Source: an uncultured Paracoccaceae bacterium
GTDB taxonomy: Bacteria > Pseudomonadota > Alphaproteobacteria > Rhodobacterales > Rhodobacteraceae
DNA length: 64,000 nucleotides
Assembly: GCA_947495295.1 (NCBI GenBank)
Contig: CANLYJ010000006.1
Coordinates: forward strand, 161,052 to 225,051
Direction of reading: 5' to 3'
Every line of letters begins with the position of its first letter. The first letter of the stretch is position 1. Position numbers and translations under genes: made by a program. A model generated the notes under the pieces. That model was not told the origin of the DNA. It ran no database searches and saw nothing but the letters and a program-made list of their open reading frames with translations. Below are positions 62,752 through 64,000 of this stretch, piece by piece.

Positions 62752-63018
62752 GTCGTGTCCTTTTGTTCGCGCCTTGCCTCAAGACGCAGTGAGTGGTTCC
62801 GTCAAACACATGTCTGGCGGCTGGGTAAGCCCTTGTATTCGTTGGGTTAGGGCCCTTTGGCAGCAGGCCGTGGACGTCGGGTGGCCTGCTGTCGTCTGGA
62901 CCCTAAAAGCGGCCTGCGGCCCGCTTCAATTCACGAAAGACACGACCGGAAATTCCGGCGGCGATCAGCCGGAATGGTCGAAATTGCAGCGCTAAAATCG
63001 GCAAGAATCCCCGGCAGC

Positions 63019-63390
63019 CTACCGGTGCTGATCCACCAGAATCGGGTTCCCGTCTGGGTCCATAATGACGAAACTTGCGGGGCCAGTTGTGCTCTCATCC
63101 GCCTCTGTTTCAAATGCGATACCGTCCGCCTTGAGGCGTTTTTGCAGATCGCGGACATCTTCAAAATCATCTAGGTTTTGCGCCTGCTGATCCCAGCCGG
63201 GATTAAAGGTCAGTGTGTTCGCCTTAAGAAACCCGCCAAATAGCCCAATTACCGTGTCGCCGTTGCGCAGCATCAGCCAGCCCTGCGCCTCATCACCGCC
63301 AAAAGGTTCAAAACCCAACTTGCCGTAGAATGCTTTTGAAGCCGCGATATCCTTGACATTCAGGCTTATCGAAAACGCACCGAGTTTCAT
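63019..63390 (-). CDS. VOC/glyoxalase-fold protein
   Basis: A 123-residue protein of the vicinal-oxygen-chelate fold: MKLGAFSISLNVKDIAASKA, FYGKLGFEPFGG and the closing DPDGNPILVDQHR are typical. Metal ligands and substrate cannot be assigned. GGAGG precedes ATG 63390. The 267 bases downstream to the CAP start hold a hairpin (ATTCCGGC/GCCGGAAT near 62951-62974) but no gene. Confidence 0.85.
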   Translation of the reverse strand: MKLGAFSISLNVKDIAASKAFYGKLGFEPFGGDEAQGWLMLRNGDTVIGLFGGFLKANTLTFNPGWDQQAQNLDDFEDVRDLQKRLKADGIAFETEADESTTGPASFVIMDPDGNPILVDQHR

Positions 63391-63590
63391 GATTTTTCCT
63401 CCGTTACATCGCCCCAGCCTAGCGCAAATCGCGCGACCTTCGAAGAAATTCGGCCCAAAGCAGGCTGGCACCGGCATGTGTCGCGCCATACGGGTATCAA
63501 ACTGCTTGATTTCCGCGCGATTTGCCAATACATCGCCCGCGATGTTGGACCGGGCCGTTTTGGCCCCTCAGATACTAAGGGCCCTGCAAT

Positions 63591-64000
<410 letters not shown>

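Overview
The window looks like a chromosomal segment of a marine Rhodobacteraceae (Roseobacter group, Loktanella/Yoonia-like). The evidence is gene content rather than any database search: an ethylmalonyl-CoA pathway dehydrogenase with PHB genes, the alphaproteobacterial pckA-chvI-chvG-hprK-rapZ-EIIA-HPr block, ChvGI, a GcvA-like LysR, a twin-transmembrane/HIG1-like protein beside a PduO-type adenosyltransferase, a DUF6473-like protein and a cysteine-poor 41-residue L36. Coding density is high. No prophage, transposase, integron or CRISPR array is visible.

Layout. 0-5 kb: pnp, then a scar holding two truncated head-to-head genes (TetR and SDR), then pgsA-moaD-moaE. 5-9.5 kb: an orphan capsule-synthesis-like protein, a TbpB-like lipoprotein, tag, and an EAL protein with altered catalytic residues. 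9.6-16 kb: phaAB, a small unlisted 37-residue gene, a LysR regulator, RNA modification and isoprenoid genes. 15.9-19.7 kb: ispE, a TPR protein, and a CDF transporter divergent from its MerR regulator with a readable operator. 19.8-24 kb: ubiquinone hydroxylase, amidase, rpmJ, tRNA-Val(GAC), formylglutamate amidohydrolase. 24-28 kb: a repeat-rich intergenic region, an ABC-F ATPase with a possible leader peptide, a lipoprotein, dinB and a Nudix hydrolase. 28.4-34.4 kb: a compact zinc-starvation regulon (COG0523 GTPase, zevB, zevA, znuA / zur, znuC, znuB) with three Zur-type palindromes. 34.5-40.8 kb: tRNA-fMet, Nudix, cnoX, LON-domain protein, Trm112-like protein, methylsuccinyl-CoA dehydrogenase and a TSUP transporter. 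40.9-48.2 kb: the pckA/ChvGI/PTS regulatory block. 48.2-55.5 kb: hbd, etfBA, a MerR/zinc-ribbon pair, the cobalamin adenosyltransferase and an SDR. 55.6-64 kb: parC, a PepSY reductase-like operon, phoX, a CAP-domain protein with an acidic repeat linker, a VOC protein and the start of tuf.

Functional links. PhaA/PhaB, Mcd and Hbd/Etf indicate acetyl-CoA assimilation through acetoacetyl-CoA and the ethylmalonyl-CoA route; the B12 adenosyltransferase would supply the cofactor for the mutases of that route, and PckA gives the gluconeogenic exit. HprK, RapZ, EIIA and HPr form a regulatory phosphorelay with no sugar permease nearby. The zinc cluster has two putative importers (ZnuABC and ZevAB) and a metal chaperone under shared Zur sites, with histidine-rich tracts in several members.

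The least-explained material is non-coding: at least five families of palindromic or repeated intergenic elements, most of them between the 3' ends of convergent genes.
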